Below are positions 47,397 through 56,178 of a stretch of 64,000 nt of DNA, piece after piece. Under the pieces are notes generated by a model that was given only the letters and a program-made list of their open reading frames with translations, searched no databases and was not told the DNA's origin. Source of the stretch: Nafulsella turpanensis ZLM-10 (lineage in GTDB: Bacteria > Bacteroidota > Bacteroidia > Cytophagales > Cyclobacteriaceae); NCBI RefSeq assembly GCF_000346615.1, contig NZ_ANNU01000028.1:43129-107128 (forward strand), given 5' to 3'. The position numbers were made by a program, and so were the translations under genes. Position 1 is the first letter of the stretch, and each line of letters starts with the position of its first letter.

Positions 47397-47777
47397 ATGA
47401 ACCTACCAAAGGAACTTAAATACACCAAAGATCATGAATGGGTGCGCATTGATGGAAATGTAGCTACTGTGGGTATTACCGATTTTGCACAGCGCGAACT
47501 GGGCGATATTGTTTATGTAGAAATTGAAACTGAAGGTGACGAGGTAGAAGAAGGCGAAGTTTTTGGGACAGTGGAAGCGGTAAAGACCGTGTCTGATCTT
47601 TTTATGCCCCTGAGCGGCACCATCAGCGAAGTAAACGAAGCACTCGAAGGAGAGCCTGAACTGGTAAATACTGATCCTTACGGCCAGGGCTGGATGATAA
47701 AAATTGAAGTGGCAGATGAATCGGCAGCAGACAACCTTTTAAGTGCCGATGAATATGCTGAAGTAATTGGTCAGTAA
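47397..47777 (+). CDS. gcvH: Glycine cleavage system H protein
   Basis: A 126-residue lipoyl carrier that shuttles the aminomethyl group between P and T proteins of the glycine cleavage complex. The lipoylated lysine is Lys63 in TVEAVKTVSD. The ATG at 47397 (MNLPKELKYTKDHEW) gives the family's usual N terminus; the frame also extends 10 codons upstream across the promoter, which is not credible. The other gcv genes are not in the window. Confidence 0.96.
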   Translation: MNLPKELKYTKDHEWVRIDGNVATVGITDFAQRELGDIVYVEIETEGDEVEEGEVFGTVEAVKTVSDLFMPLSGTISEVNEALEGEPELVNTDPYGQGWMIKIEVADESAADNLLSADEYAEVIGQ

Positions 47778-47808
47778 ATTGGGCTGAGCAGATAGTTAAA
47801 TCCGCCAC

Positions 47809-48183
47809 ATGTTTTTAAGGTATAATGCTTTTACCATTTGCTGGGCTCTTATTATTCTGCTTCTCACCCTTAGTCCGGGAGAGAGCATGCCAGAAACAGA
47901 CTTATGGGATGAGTTACTCAGCTTCGATAAAGTAGCCCACTTTTTTGTTTTCAGCCTATTGGTACTTTTGATGATTGTAGGACTCACTAAGCAGTATTCC
48001 TATGAACTCCTCAGAAGAAAAGCAGTGGTGTATTCTCTTTCTGTAAGTATAGGCTATGGCCTTTTGATCGAAGCCATCCAGATGGTAATACCAGACAGGC
48101 ACTTTGAGCTCGCCGATCTTTTAGCCAACACAACAGGCTGTTTTATTGGTTTTGGCCTGTTTTATCTGCTCTATAAATTTTGA
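47809..48183 (+). CDS. VanZ family membrane protein
   Basis: A 124-residue inner-membrane protein with four helices. The family pattern is present: DKVAHFFVFSLLVLL (about 44-58) and EAIQMVIPDRHFELADLLAN (about 86-105), the latter matching the conserved E..Q...P.R..d..D...N. VanZ proteins are linked to teicoplanin resistance in enterococci, but the general role is unknown. It lies 31 bases after gcvH, in the conserved sprA-gcvH-vanZ-tonB order. Confidence 0.9.
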   Translation: MFLRYNAFTICWALIILLLTLSPGESMPETDLWDELLSFDKVAHFFVFSLLVLLMIVGLTKQYSYELLRRKAVVYSLSVSIGYGLLIEAIQMVIPDRHFELADLLANTTGCFIGFGLFYLLYKF

Positions 48184-48280
48184 TTAATTTGCTACTTTCG
48201 AAATATTTTTCTTAATTGTAGCAACTATATTCTGTTAAATTCTGTAATAAAAAAGAAAGAGTATTTTTCACTTTTACACT

Positions 48281-48286
48281 AAGGAG
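48281..48286 (+). promoter_or_regulatory. Shine-Dalgarno site of the first tonB gene
   Basis: AAGGAG lies seven bases before the ATG at 48294. Good Shine-Dalgarno sites are rare in this window, so it is notable and confirms the start. Confidence 0.55.
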
Positions 48287-48293
48287 TCAAAAA

Positions 48294-48968
48294 ATGGAAC
48301 CAAAGAAAAATCCTAAAGCCGACCTGACGCGTAAATCAAATCTCTTTTTTGCCATCGGCCTGGTAGTCAGCATTATGCTGGTTATTGTAGCCTTTGAGTG
48401 GAAAAGCTATGATGAGGTGGTTGCCGTGGACATGGGTGTGGCCGCTGATAATTTTGAAGAGCTGATAGACATTCCGATTACGGAACAGCCACCACCACCA
48501 CCACCAAAAATCCAACAGCCTGAAATTATTGAAGTACCGGATGAAGAGGTAATTGAAGAAGAGATTGAACTCGATATTGACCTTGAAGTAGTAGAGGAAG
48601 ATGTAGTAGAAGAAATCGTTTTTGAAGAAGCCCCTGAGGAAGAGCCTGTAGAACAGATTTTTGAGGTAGTGGAGCAGCAACCAACGCCGGAAGGTGGCAT
48701 GGAGGCATTCTATAAATTCATTGCCGAAGAGCTGGAATATCCTGCCCAGGCTCAGCGAATGGGCGTTGAAGGACGTGTATTCGTTCAGTTTGTAGTGGAT
48801 GAGAAAGGTAATGTATCGGACGTAAAGGCAGTAAAAGGAATTGGTGCCGGTGCCGATGAGGAAGCCGTTCGGGTTATTAAACAAACCAAGTGGAACCCTG
48901 GTATGCAAAGGGGCCGCCCGGTAAAGGTACGGATGGTAATGCCGGTACTATTTAGATTAAGTAACTAA
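48294..48968 (+). CDS. Energy transducer TonB (first of two)
   Basis: A 224-residue TonB-family protein that would couple the inner-membrane proton gradient to outer-membrane receptors. It has an N-terminal anchor helix (about 16-35), a proline run (QPPPPPPKIQQ) with an unusually acidic linker (about 75-125, EEVIEEEIELDIDLEVVEED), and a C-terminal TonB domain (about 140-224: FVQFVVDEKGNVSDVKAVKG). No exbB/exbD nearby. The position after vanZ is conserved. Confidence 0.92.
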   Translation: MEPKKNPKADLTRKSNLFFAIGLVVSIMLVIVAFEWKSYDEVVAVDMGVAADNFEELIDIPITEQPPPPPPKIQQPEIIEVPDEEVIEEEIELDIDLEVVEEDVVEEIVFEEAPEEEPVEQIFEVVEQQPTPEGGMEAFYKFIAEELEYPAQAQRMGVEGRVFVQFVVDEKGNVSDVKAVKGIGAGADEEAVRVIKQTKWNPGMQRGRPVKVRMVMPVLFRLSN

Positions 48969-48989
48969 TCTCACATAATAGAAATCTTC

Positions 48990-49019
48990 AAAGGCCTGAC
49001 TTCGCAAAGTCAGGCCTTT
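48990..49019 (+). terminator. Terminator after the first tonB gene
   Basis: AAAGGCCTGACT pairs perfectly with AGTCAGGCCTTT, 6-base loop, followed by TTTT. It closes the gcvH-vanZ-tonB stretch. Confidence 0.9.
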
Positions 49020-49163
49020 TTTTATTCTCAGTTTAAACAATTCTGATATATGGTCATTTATTAAAATATAAGTTGCTTTACGCCAATTAAACGATATAAT
49101 AAATGGGTATTTTTATTTAATACGAAATTTTTATATATTATTTCATCACCAAACCATTTTTCT

Positions 49164-49847
49164 ATGAGCAAGCGAAATAAGAATTCCTCTCCTGTTTGGG
49201 CAAGACACACCTCATTCCGTTTTAGTGTTGGCCTGCTGCTTAGCCTTACCCTGGTTATCACCGCATTTGAGTGGAGCTTCCGAACCACCAGCATCGATAG
49301 CCCCATCACCATTCAGCAGTTAACTAAAACCACTGTACCCGATATGCAGCCGGTAATAATGCCGGTGCCGCCCAGGCCCAAAGTGCCAGCAAAAATTATT
49401 GAGGTACCCGATAGCGAATCTCTTTCAACGAAGACTAAAATTATAGACGCTCCAGTAGACATCGAAAAAACTTCCCCCCTCCCCTCCTTAGGAGATCTTT
49501 TTGAAGAGGCAGAACCTGTGGAGGAAGCTGATGAGATAAAAGAGTATGACCTTATACCTGCAGTGCCTGAAGAGGGAATGGAGAGTTTTTACCAATATCT
49601 TTACAGGAATATTGAATACCCGGAACACCTGAAGGGACGCAATATCAGCGGGAGGGTAGAGGTTTCTTTTGTGGTTGATGAAAAAGGAAATATCACCAAC
49701 ATTGAAATCCTGAAGGGCTTTGATAAAAAGCTGGAAAAAGAAATTATCCGAATCCTGAAAGAAGCACCGGCATGGATACCCGCCCAGAAAGGTTACCAGA
49801 AGGTGCGCACTCAGCACAGCATTCCCTTTAGCTTTAATCTGCAGTAA
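49164..49847 (+). CDS. Energy transducer TonB (second of two)
   Basis: A 227-residue paralogue of the preceding TonB: anchor helix (about 18-38), a proline-containing linker with fewer acidic residues (PVIMPVPPRPKVPAKIIEVP), and a C-terminal TonB domain (about 140-227; EVSFVVDEKGNITNIEILKG). Both share an AFEW motif at the end of the anchor and the IIEVPD element, so they look like a tandem duplication that has diverged. It has its own terminator, so is regulated separately. Confidence 0.9.
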   Translation: MSKRNKNSSPVWARHTSFRFSVGLLLSLTLVITAFEWSFRTTSIDSPITIQQLTKTTVPDMQPVIMPVPPRPKVPAKIIEVPDSESLSTKTKIIDAPVDIEKTSPLPSLGDLFEEAEPVEEADEIKEYDLIPAVPEEGMESFYQYLYRNIEYPEHLKGRNISGRVEVSFVVDEKGNITNIEILKGFDKKLEKEIIRILKEAPAWIPAQKGYQKVRTQHSIPFSFNLQ

Positions 49848-49865
49848 AAAAGCAGTATAATTAGC

Positions 49866-49905
49866 AAAAAGAGAGCAGGCCCTGTTAGGAACCTGCTCTC
49901 TTTTT
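49866..49905. terminator. Bidirectional terminator between tonB and yicC
   Basis: AAAAAGAGAGCAGG pairs perfectly with CCTGCTCTCTTTTT around a 12-base loop, with T runs on both strands, between convergent genes. Confidence 0.9.
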
Positions 49906-49933
49906 ATGAATAAATTTAAATTTACAGAAGAAA

Positions 49934-50812
49934 TCAGATAATATTCAGCACCTGTTCCTTTATTTTTTCCAGCTCCTCTTTCATATTTACCACATAACGC
50001 TGAATTTCCGCATCATTGGCTTTTGAGCCGATGGTGTTGATTTCACGTCCTATTTCCTGGGCAATGAAGCCAAGCTTCTTTCCATTCGACTCCGGCGATT
50101 TCAACACCTGCTCAAAGTAATTCAGGTGCGTAAGCAGGCGTACTTTCTCCTCATTAATATCCAGTTTCTCGATATAGTAAATCAGCTCCTGTTCAAGCCT
50201 GTTCTGGTCTATTTTATCTATCTGCTGCAGTTCCTCCAGCTTTTTGTTTAGCCTTTCCCTCACATTTTCGGCACGGGCAGGGTCTCTCTGCTCTATAGCC
50301 TCCAGCTGGCTTTTTATTTCACTTAGGTAGGAACTGAGCTTTTCCTGAAGAGCAGCTCCTTCCCGCTCCCGAAATGCATCGCAGGCCCGGATGGCTTCTG
50401 CAATAAGTTCTGATACCAGGTCCCACTCATCTTCACTTAACTCATTGCTCACTACTTTTGCCACATCGGGCTGCTGCATGGCAATCCGGAACAGGTCATC
50501 AAACGATGGAGCTCCTGCAGCCACTGCCAGCTCCTGGAGCTGACGGTAGTAAGACAGGAACAGAGGTTTATTATATTCAATTTTGGATTCGGTAGCATCG
50601 GCCGACTGCACCTCTATCGCCACGCTGGCCTTTCCTCTTTCGAGCTGCTGACTTAACTGGTTTCTGATTTCTATTTCCTTTTCTGAAAAAGCTTTGGGCA
50701 GCCGAAGGTTTACCTCCAGAAATTTAGAGTTGAGGGTCTTCACCTCTACGGTTACAATGGTATTGTTACGCTCTGCCTGGGCCTTTCCATAACCCGTCAT
50801 AGATTTTATCAT
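49934..50812 (-). CDS. YicC family endoribonuclease
   Basis: A 292-residue YicC protein. The N-terminal MIKSMTGYGKAQ and C-terminal EIGREINTIGSKANDAEIQR are the family hallmarks, with a charged helical middle (about 150-215). YicC proteins have been shown to be ribonucleases acting in small-RNA turnover in other bacteria. The start is ATG 50812 rather than an in-frame TTG two codons upstream. It diverges from purQ, with a predicted -7 TAGTTTTG at 50862-50855. Confidence 0.93.
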   Translation of the reverse strand: MIKSMTGYGKAQAERNNTIVTVEVKTLNSKFLEVNLRLPKAFSEKEIEIRNQLSQQLERGKASVAIEVQSADATESKIEYNKPLFLSYYRQLQELAVAAGAPSFDDLFRIAMQQPDVAKVVSNELSEDEWDLVSELIAEAIRACDAFREREGAALQEKLSSYLSEIKSQLEAIEQRDPARAENVRERLNKKLEELQQIDKIDQNRLEQELIYYIEKLDINEEKVRLLTHLNYFEQVLKSPESNGKKLGFIAQEIGREINTIGSKANDAEIQRYVVNMKEELEKIKEQVLNII

Positions 50813-50874
50813 AAGCAAATGGCCTTACGGCTAAAATTTTAAAATTCACTAACACAAAACTAATATTAATTTTC

Positions 50875-50882
50875 TAATTTTG
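50875..50882 (+). promoter_or_regulatory. Predicted purQ -7 element
   Basis: TAATTTTG at 50875-50882 ends only five bases before the purQ ATG, so the transcript would begin at or very near the start codon. No TTTG is present at the usual upstream spacing, which weakens the call. Confidence 0.35.
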
Positions 50883-50887
50883 TGTCT

Positions 50888-51586
50888 ATGAAAATAGGCG
50901 TTGTAATATTCCCGGGTTCTAACTGCGACGAAGATATCTTTTATGCACTAAAAGATGCCATGAAGCAGGATGTTGTTAAGCTGTGGCATAAAGATAAAGA
51001 TTTGCATGGATGCGACTTTATTGTGTTGCCTGGTGGCTTTAGCTACGGAGATTATCTTCGATCTGGCGCCATTGCCCGTTTCTCCCCCGTAATGGAACTG
51101 GTGGTGGAGCATGCACAAAAAGGAGGCTATGTATTAGGTATCTGTAACGGTTTCCAGATCTTAACGGAGGCGGGTCTTTTACCGGGTGCGCTGCTGCATA
51201 ATAAATCGCAGAAGTTTGTATGCAAAAATGCCTACATCCGGCCGGTTTCCCGCACAGCTGCTTTAACAGCCGGTTTAAATACGGAGCAGGTATTTAAAAT
51301 TCCTGTGGCTCATGGCGAAGGCCGTTACTTTGCCTCTGATGAGTTACTAAAAGAGCTCCATGATAATGACCAGATATTGTTTAAATACTGCGACGAAAAG
51401 GGCGAATGGAATGAGGCAGGTAACTTTAACGGCTCGGCCGAAAATATTGCCGGTATTTGTAACAAACAAAAGAATGTATTTGGTATGATGCCTCACCCCG
51501 AGAGGGCAGTTGACCGCCAGCTGGGAAATACCGATGGCATCGCTATATTTAAATCTTTATTCAATTTTACTAACCAGATGGTATAA
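50888..51586 (+). CDS. purQ: Phosphoribosylformylglycinamidine synthase subunit PurQ
   Basis: The 232-residue glutaminase subunit of split FGAM synthase, supplying ammonia to PurL in purine synthesis. The triad is visible: Cys86 (GICNGFQ), His203 and Glu205 (MPHPER). The ATG at 50888 is used; a GTG two codons earlier is in the promoter element. The matching purS gene lies at 57559 in this window; purL is not here. Confidence 0.95.
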   Translation: MKIGVVIFPGSNCDEDIFYALKDAMKQDVVKLWHKDKDLHGCDFIVLPGGFSYGDYLRSGAIARFSPVMELVVEHAQKGGYVLGICNGFQILTEAGLLPGALLHNKSQKFVCKNAYIRPVSRTAALTAGLNTEQVFKIPVAHGEGRYFASDELLKELHDNDQILFKYCDEKGEWNEAGNFNGSAENIAGICNKQKNVFGMMPHPERAVDRQLGNTDGIAIFKSLFNFTNQMV

Positions 51587-51621
51587 GCTCCCGTAGCCGC
51601 TTTCCACTAAGTATAAAATTA

Positions 51622-51658
51622 AAAGAGCCCAATGTTTCTCATTAAACATGGGCTCTTT
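51622..51658. terminator. Terminator after purQ
   Basis: AAAGAGCCC pairs with GGGCTCTTT, extended by ATGTTT/AAACAT inside, followed by CTTTTA. It lies between convergent purQ and the large propeller-barrel gene. Confidence 0.85.
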
Positions 51659-51699
51659 CTTTTACTGATAATCCTTATAGGAAAATGCTAAGGGGAGGC

Positions 51700-54600
51700 T
51701 TAAAAGTCATAACCGAAGGTCAGGTAAAATTTAGGGTCCTCTACCTGGTAGTCAATCATCGGGTAGGCTACATCAAACTTTAAGTAGTAGCCAAGCAGTA
51801 CCGTACGAACACCAAAACCAAAACTGGTAAGCCAGGGGTTTTTATAATTCTGGATAACTGCCCTAAACGGCCCTTCCCCATCATCTTTAACAACCGTATT
51901 GACGCTGTTATTCCGAAAGAAAGGAGGCTGCCCTGTCCAGGCAGAACCTATATCGTAGAAACCAACGGCCAGCAGGTTACGGAAGAAGTTAGAAGAAATA
52001 GGTCCTCTGTAAAAATACCGGATAAGCGGAAACCGGAGCTCTGCGTTAAATACCAGTGCACTTCGTCCGTTTAAGGCATTGTAGTTGAAGCCCCGCATGG
52101 GCGTTACAAATTCGTGGAATAGTAAGTTACGGTTATCTCTTCCTTCAGCAGCCTCCAGCAGTACATCACCTTCGGGTGAGTCGGTTTTATTGAGAATCCA
52201 GTTGTCCATACCCCCCATGATGAATTTAGGCGGAGTGTGGCCAACAAAATTCCCGAAGAACCCCCTGGTGGCCAGGATAAATTCGCGGCTAATGGGAAAA
52301 TAATTCTTCAGCTCTGCCGAAAGTTTACCAAAGCCCATCTCGGCCTGGCCTATTCCTAACAGGTGCTGGTACTCCAGCCGACCCATGGTACCATTGTACA
52401 GGTTAAAGCCTTTGAGCAGCGTATTATCATACACAAGTTCCACATGGCCCCCTGCATAAAATGTTTGGGCGCTGCCCGGCGCTCCTGCAGTAGGATTCAC
52501 CAGAGAATTATAGGTTACCTCGAGGAAGCGCGAAGTGGCAAAAACAGGCCCTGCCGCTATTCGGGTACTTACATTGAGAGGCAGGGAAGCCCCAAAAGAC
52601 AATTCATTCAGCACATATTTATGCTTTTCATAATTACCTAAGGGCTGGAAAATCACCCTTCTGCCAAAGCGGGCATTAAAGTCGAGCAGGTACTTCAGGA
52701 ATTCATATTCCAGAAAAAGGTCCCCGCTTCGCAAATCGGTCATGGCCAGCACGCCTCCATAAATTTTATGGTTTTCCAGCATGTCGCTCATCTGCCCTTC
52801 CAGGATAAAGCCCACCCCGCTTCCGCCAATACTGCTACGGAGCGGATCAATAGTCCATGAGGTAACCAGGCTGCTCAGCATAAAGCGGGGCTCCAGCGGA
52901 AAGGGCCCTCGAACCGGGTTTTCCCGCCTTAATTTACGGTAGGTACTTAAAAAAGACTTTTGAGCCGGCTGCACCACCTCTTCCTCCACCTCCAGTTCTT
53001 CTTCCACCTCCTCTTCAAAAACATAGTTATCGGTATCGATCAGGCGTGTATCTTCTTCCTCCACCAGCGACGGGGTGTCAGCTACCAGGGTATCTGCAAG
53101 GAGAGTGTCTGCCGTCAATGTATCTACTGCTATCAGCGAATCGGGCGGTAGGCTGTCCGGCAAATCAAGCACAGGTAACTCCTTTTCAGCAAGTGTATCC
53201 GGGGCCTTAACCGGCACTGGCGCTTTTTCTTCCCTTTTCCGGAAAACATAACGAGCCTGGCGCGTGGTCTGACGCTGGGTGGGCATCGTAAAATTATTGG
53301 TATTCAGGTCTATCCCTTTTTCAAGAAAGATTTCCTCATTTCCCTCGTAAAGGCTAATAAAGGCCAGTAAATTTTTGTCTGTATCAAGATCATAATCCCG
53401 GATGCTGGTGTTATAGGAGGTAATCTGGTTGTACAAACTGTCGTGCAGATTATAGCGGAAAAGATTATAGATTCCCTTCTGATCGCTCAGGAAATAAATA
53501 TTCCCCAGGCTGTCTGCTATTGGCTTTATATCTTTACTGATGGTATTGGTAACCCGGGTCAGCACCTGACGGGTGGTGTCTACATTAAAAATGAAAAGGT
53601 TATAGTTGTCGCTTATTTCCTTCATGCTAATACCACGGGTGTTGAGGGTATCGGTGGTACGGTTAGAGCTGAAGATGATGTCGTTGGTTCCCGGCATAAA
53701 GGTAGGGAATACATCGTCGTACAAATCGCTGGTAATGGCCCGCAGTGTATTGCGGCTAATGCTGTAGAGGTATATATCGTTCTGCCCTTCTTTTTCGGCC
53801 GACATGACCACTACTTTTCCGTTGGGTGAAAAAGAAAAATCATTGACCTGGCTGATTTTACCAATGACCTGTGAGCTGGTATTTTCCGTCTCCAAATTAT
53901 AGAGATACAAGGTGTACAGGCCCTTCTCCACCCCTACAACACCCAAAGTTCCATTATCCTGCCAAGACACGAGCGGAACGGTATCATCTATCTCCTGGTC
54001 AATTACCCGGTAGCCCTTTCGTAAAACTGTTTTCTCATTTCCTGTTTCAATGTCCTTCAGCTTAATTCTGTAGCGGCCACGGTAATTTTCGGCATAGGCG
54101 AGGTACCGGCCATCGGGACTAAGAGCAAGGCTGTTATAAATCCCCTTTTCGTTTCCACTCTCTGTAACCATTGCATCTGCTGCGGGCTGTCTGTATCCTT
54201 CTTTCGTTGCCTCCACCATATCCAGGTAATACTTCTTCCAATCTGCCAGGAAGAACTTAAACGGGATACCCAGTGTGTTGGCAATTGCTGTTTCCTCATT
54301 GCGAATAATGCGGGTATAATTGAGTACGCTGGAAATATTGGAGCGCCCGTACTTTTCGGCTATATAATTCCAGATAGACTGCCCAACCAGAGCGGCTTCC
54401 TCTCCGTCCAGCTTTTTCAGTTTAGGGATTTTTCCATCCTGCAGCAGGTCCCGCATAAAATCGTCCATTTCCACATTCCAGCCATAGGCTACGTAGCGCG
54501 CTGCTCCATTAATAAACCATTCCGGGAGGGTCATCAGGTAGGTGCTCTGAAAAATATCGGTAAGGCTGCCGCCAAACATCATATCCATAATCAGCATGTT

Positions 54601-55029
54601 CGAAACCTCGTAGACCAACTCTTCTTTAAATTCCTCCAGGGTTCCGGGAAAAGCCACCTCTACATGCGATTTTACAAAGTTAGTTTGCCCGCCAACCGTA
54701 AAACTATTTTCATTGACTCCTATATTACTTTGCTGGAGGTCGGCAATGGAGTTGTAGAGAAAGATTTTGGTTTTGGAGTAAGGAGCATAACCCAGCAGGT
54801 CGGTGATGCGGTCGTACTCATCTTCCATAAAATCGGCCGTAAGCCTTGCCAGCTGCTGCCCGTCATCGTAAAAGTAGATATCGAAATTATTAGTACTGTA
54901 GTAGCGCCAGTTGAATACCTTATACTGTAGCCTGTTTTTACCAAAATCATTTTTAGTTATCTGCGCAGGCGCCAGTAAGGGTATAGCTAGGCAGAGCGCA
55001 AGCAGGAGCGTTTTGAGCGAGCTGGGCAT
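51700..55029 (-). CDS. TolB-like propeller fused to Omp85-like barrel
   Basis: A 1109-residue exported protein. After a signal peptide (about 1-22) comes a region like a peptidase MA (gluzincin) domain (about 25-280) whose zinc motif reads YEVSN near residue 139 instead of HExxH, although LPEWFINGAARYV (about 166-178) remains. Then a PD40/TolB-type beta-propeller (about 285-600; LALSPDGRYLAYAENYRGRY), a Pro/Asp/Thr and acidic linker (about 610-700 with ADTL repeats), and a C-terminal Omp85/BamA-like barrel (about 705-1109) ending YLTFGYDF. It is probably an outer-membrane protein with a periplasmic propeller; function unknown. The FAD oxidoreductase gene lies 19 bases upstream. Confidence 0.82.
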   Translation of the reverse strand: MPSSLKTLLLALCLAIPLLAPAQITKNDFGKNRLQYKVFNWRYYSTNNFDIYFYDDGQQLARLTADFMEDEYDRITDLLGYAPYSKTKIFLYNSIADLQQSNIGVNENSFTVGGQTNFVKSHVEVAFPGTLEEFKEELVYEVSNMLIMDMMFGGSLTDIFQSTYLMTLPEWFINGAARYVAYGWNVEMDDFMRDLLQDGKIPKLKKLDGEEAALVGQSIWNYIAEKYGRSNISSVLNYTRIIRNEETAIANTLGIPFKFFLADWKKYYLDMVEATKEGYRQPAADAMVTESGNEKGIYNSLALSPDGRYLAYAENYRGRYRIKLKDIETGNEKTVLRKGYRVIDQEIDDTVPLVSWQDNGTLGVVGVEKGLYTLYLYNLETENTSSQVIGKISQVNDFSFSPNGKVVVMSAEKEGQNDIYLYSISRNTLRAITSDLYDDVFPTFMPGTNDIIFSSNRTTDTLNTRGISMKEISDNYNLFIFNVDTTRQVLTRVTNTISKDIKPIADSLGNIYFLSDQKGIYNLFRYNLHDSLYNQITSYNTSIRDYDLDTDKNLLAFISLYEGNEEIFLEKGIDLNTNNFTMPTQRQTTRQARYVFRKREEKAPVPVKAPDTLAEKELPVLDLPDSLPPDSLIAVDTLTADTLLADTLVADTPSLVEEEDTRLIDTDNYVFEEEVEEELEVEEEVVQPAQKSFLSTYRKLRRENPVRGPFPLEPRFMLSSLVTSWTIDPLRSSIGGSGVGFILEGQMSDMLENHKIYGGVLAMTDLRSGDLFLEYEFLKYLLDFNARFGRRVIFQPLGNYEKHKYVLNELSFGASLPLNVSTRIAAGPVFATSRFLEVTYNSLVNPTAGAPGSAQTFYAGGHVELVYDNTLLKGFNLYNGTMGRLEYQHLLGIGQAEMGFGKLSAELKNYFPISREFILATRGFFGNFVGHTPPKFIMGGMDNWILNKTDSPEGDVLLEAAEGRDNRNLLFHEFVTPMRGFNYNALNGRSALVFNAELRFPLIRYFYRGPISSNFFRNLLAVGFYDIGSAWTGQPPFFRNNSVNTVVKDDGEGPFRAVIQNYKNPWLTSFGFGVRTVLLGYYLKFDVAYPMIDYQVEDPKFYLTFGYDF

Positions 55030-55048
55030 AGGATAAAAATCTTTTTCT

Positions 55049-56107
55049 TTAAGAATAATATAACGAAAAAAACCTGTTAATATTTATTTCAGCCAGTATT
55101 TCCTTTTGCTGAAGAAGGTAAGCTGCCAGTATACCTGCACAGTATGGGGCCAGGCTAACGCCCTTTGTACCTAAACCATTAAAAATAAGTAAAGTTTGAT
55201 GCTGCGGATGCTGTCCCGCTACCGGCCGCCGATCTTTGGTTGCCGGCCGGATTCCAACCTCCTGTCCCTCCACATTAATAGGCATATCGATAAGAGAAGC
55301 TAAACGTTCCAGCATCTCTTTACGAGCCGCTTCGGTAGGATTAAGATCATGGTTACGCTGGTCGTAGGTAGAGCCAAGTTTATAACGCCCATTACCCTGC
55401 GGGAGCAGGAAAACGCCCCTGTTTATTATTTCATCCAGCTGAATGGAGGAGTGTAAATGAAGCACCTCCCCTTTCACCGGCCGCAGGGGTACCCAGTGCC
55501 AGTAACGGCTTTCCATTATACCTGTACCATTACAGTATATAATTCCCCTTGCTTCTGTGCCTTTATAACGAATAAAGGTTTCCTCTACCTGCAGCTCAGT
55601 CTCATTAAACTCTTCCTCTATAAAACTATCCTGTACCATCAGGTACTGCTTCCAGGCGGCGAGCATGGTGGGAATATCCAGCCAGCCCGATTGCTTCAGG
55701 AGGAGGCCGCCAAAAGGATTTTTTACATAAGGCTGGTGCCTCGGCTTATCGAACACCTCCGCTATGTAAGGGGCATAAGCAGGTTCCCCCTGCCGGCTGG
55801 CCCAGTCGTTCTGTTCTGCCCTGTCGGTAAAAGGCCTGTAAATTGGCTGAAAGTGCAGAAAACGGGAACCGCTCAATGCTTCCATTTTCCGGTATACCGG
55901 CTCTATTTCCGCAAAGAGCGGGTCGGCATGCCAGGTTTTTACCATTTTTCTTCCGGTAACGGGGTTAAAAAGCCCTGCTGCCACCTCACTCGATACCGTT
56001 ATTCCTTTTTTACCAATAACCTTTACCTGAAACCCCGCCTGCAATAACTGAAAGGAAAGAACGGCCCCGGCTATGCCATGGCCAATAATCAGATAGTCTG
56101 TTTTCAT
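55049..56107 (-). CDS. FAD-dependent oxidoreductase, DAO family
   Basis: A 352-residue D-amino-acid-oxidase-type flavoprotein. The FAD-binding GHGIAG (9-14) opens the protein, and ATKDRRPVAGQHPQHQTLLI followed by NGLGTKGVSLAPYCAG (about 300-335) is the C-terminal FAD motif. The substrate is an amine or amino acid, otherwise unknown. The start at 56107 (MKTDYLIIGHG) is chosen because the frame's upstream extension runs into the divergent promoter region. It probably heads a transcript with the propeller-barrel gene. Confidence 0.88.
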   Translation of the reverse strand: MKTDYLIIGHGIAGAVLSFQLLQAGFQVKVIGKKGITVSSEVAAGLFNPVTGRKMVKTWHADPLFAEIEPVYRKMEALSGSRFLHFQPIYRPFTDRAEQNDWASRQGEPAYAPYIAEVFDKPRHQPYVKNPFGGLLLKQSGWLDIPTMLAAWKQYLMVQDSFIEEEFNETELQVEETFIRYKGTEARGIIYCNGTGIMESRYWHWVPLRPVKGEVLHLHSSIQLDEIINRGVFLLPQGNGRYKLGSTYDQRNHDLNPTEAARKEMLERLASLIDMPINVEGQEVGIRPATKDRRPVAGQHPQHQTLLIFNGLGTKGVSLAPYCAGILAAYLLQQKEILAEININRFFSLYYS

Positions 56108-56178
56108 ACGCCCAAATAAAACAATAGAATATTGAATATTGTAGAATAAACACACATTTTTGCAAAAAGCTCGCTGGC

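Noticed and set aside
48407..48700. Ser/Thr-rich minus-strand frame antisense to the first tonB
   Set aside because: It is the complement of the acidic and proline-rich linker codons; low complexity explains the lack of stops.
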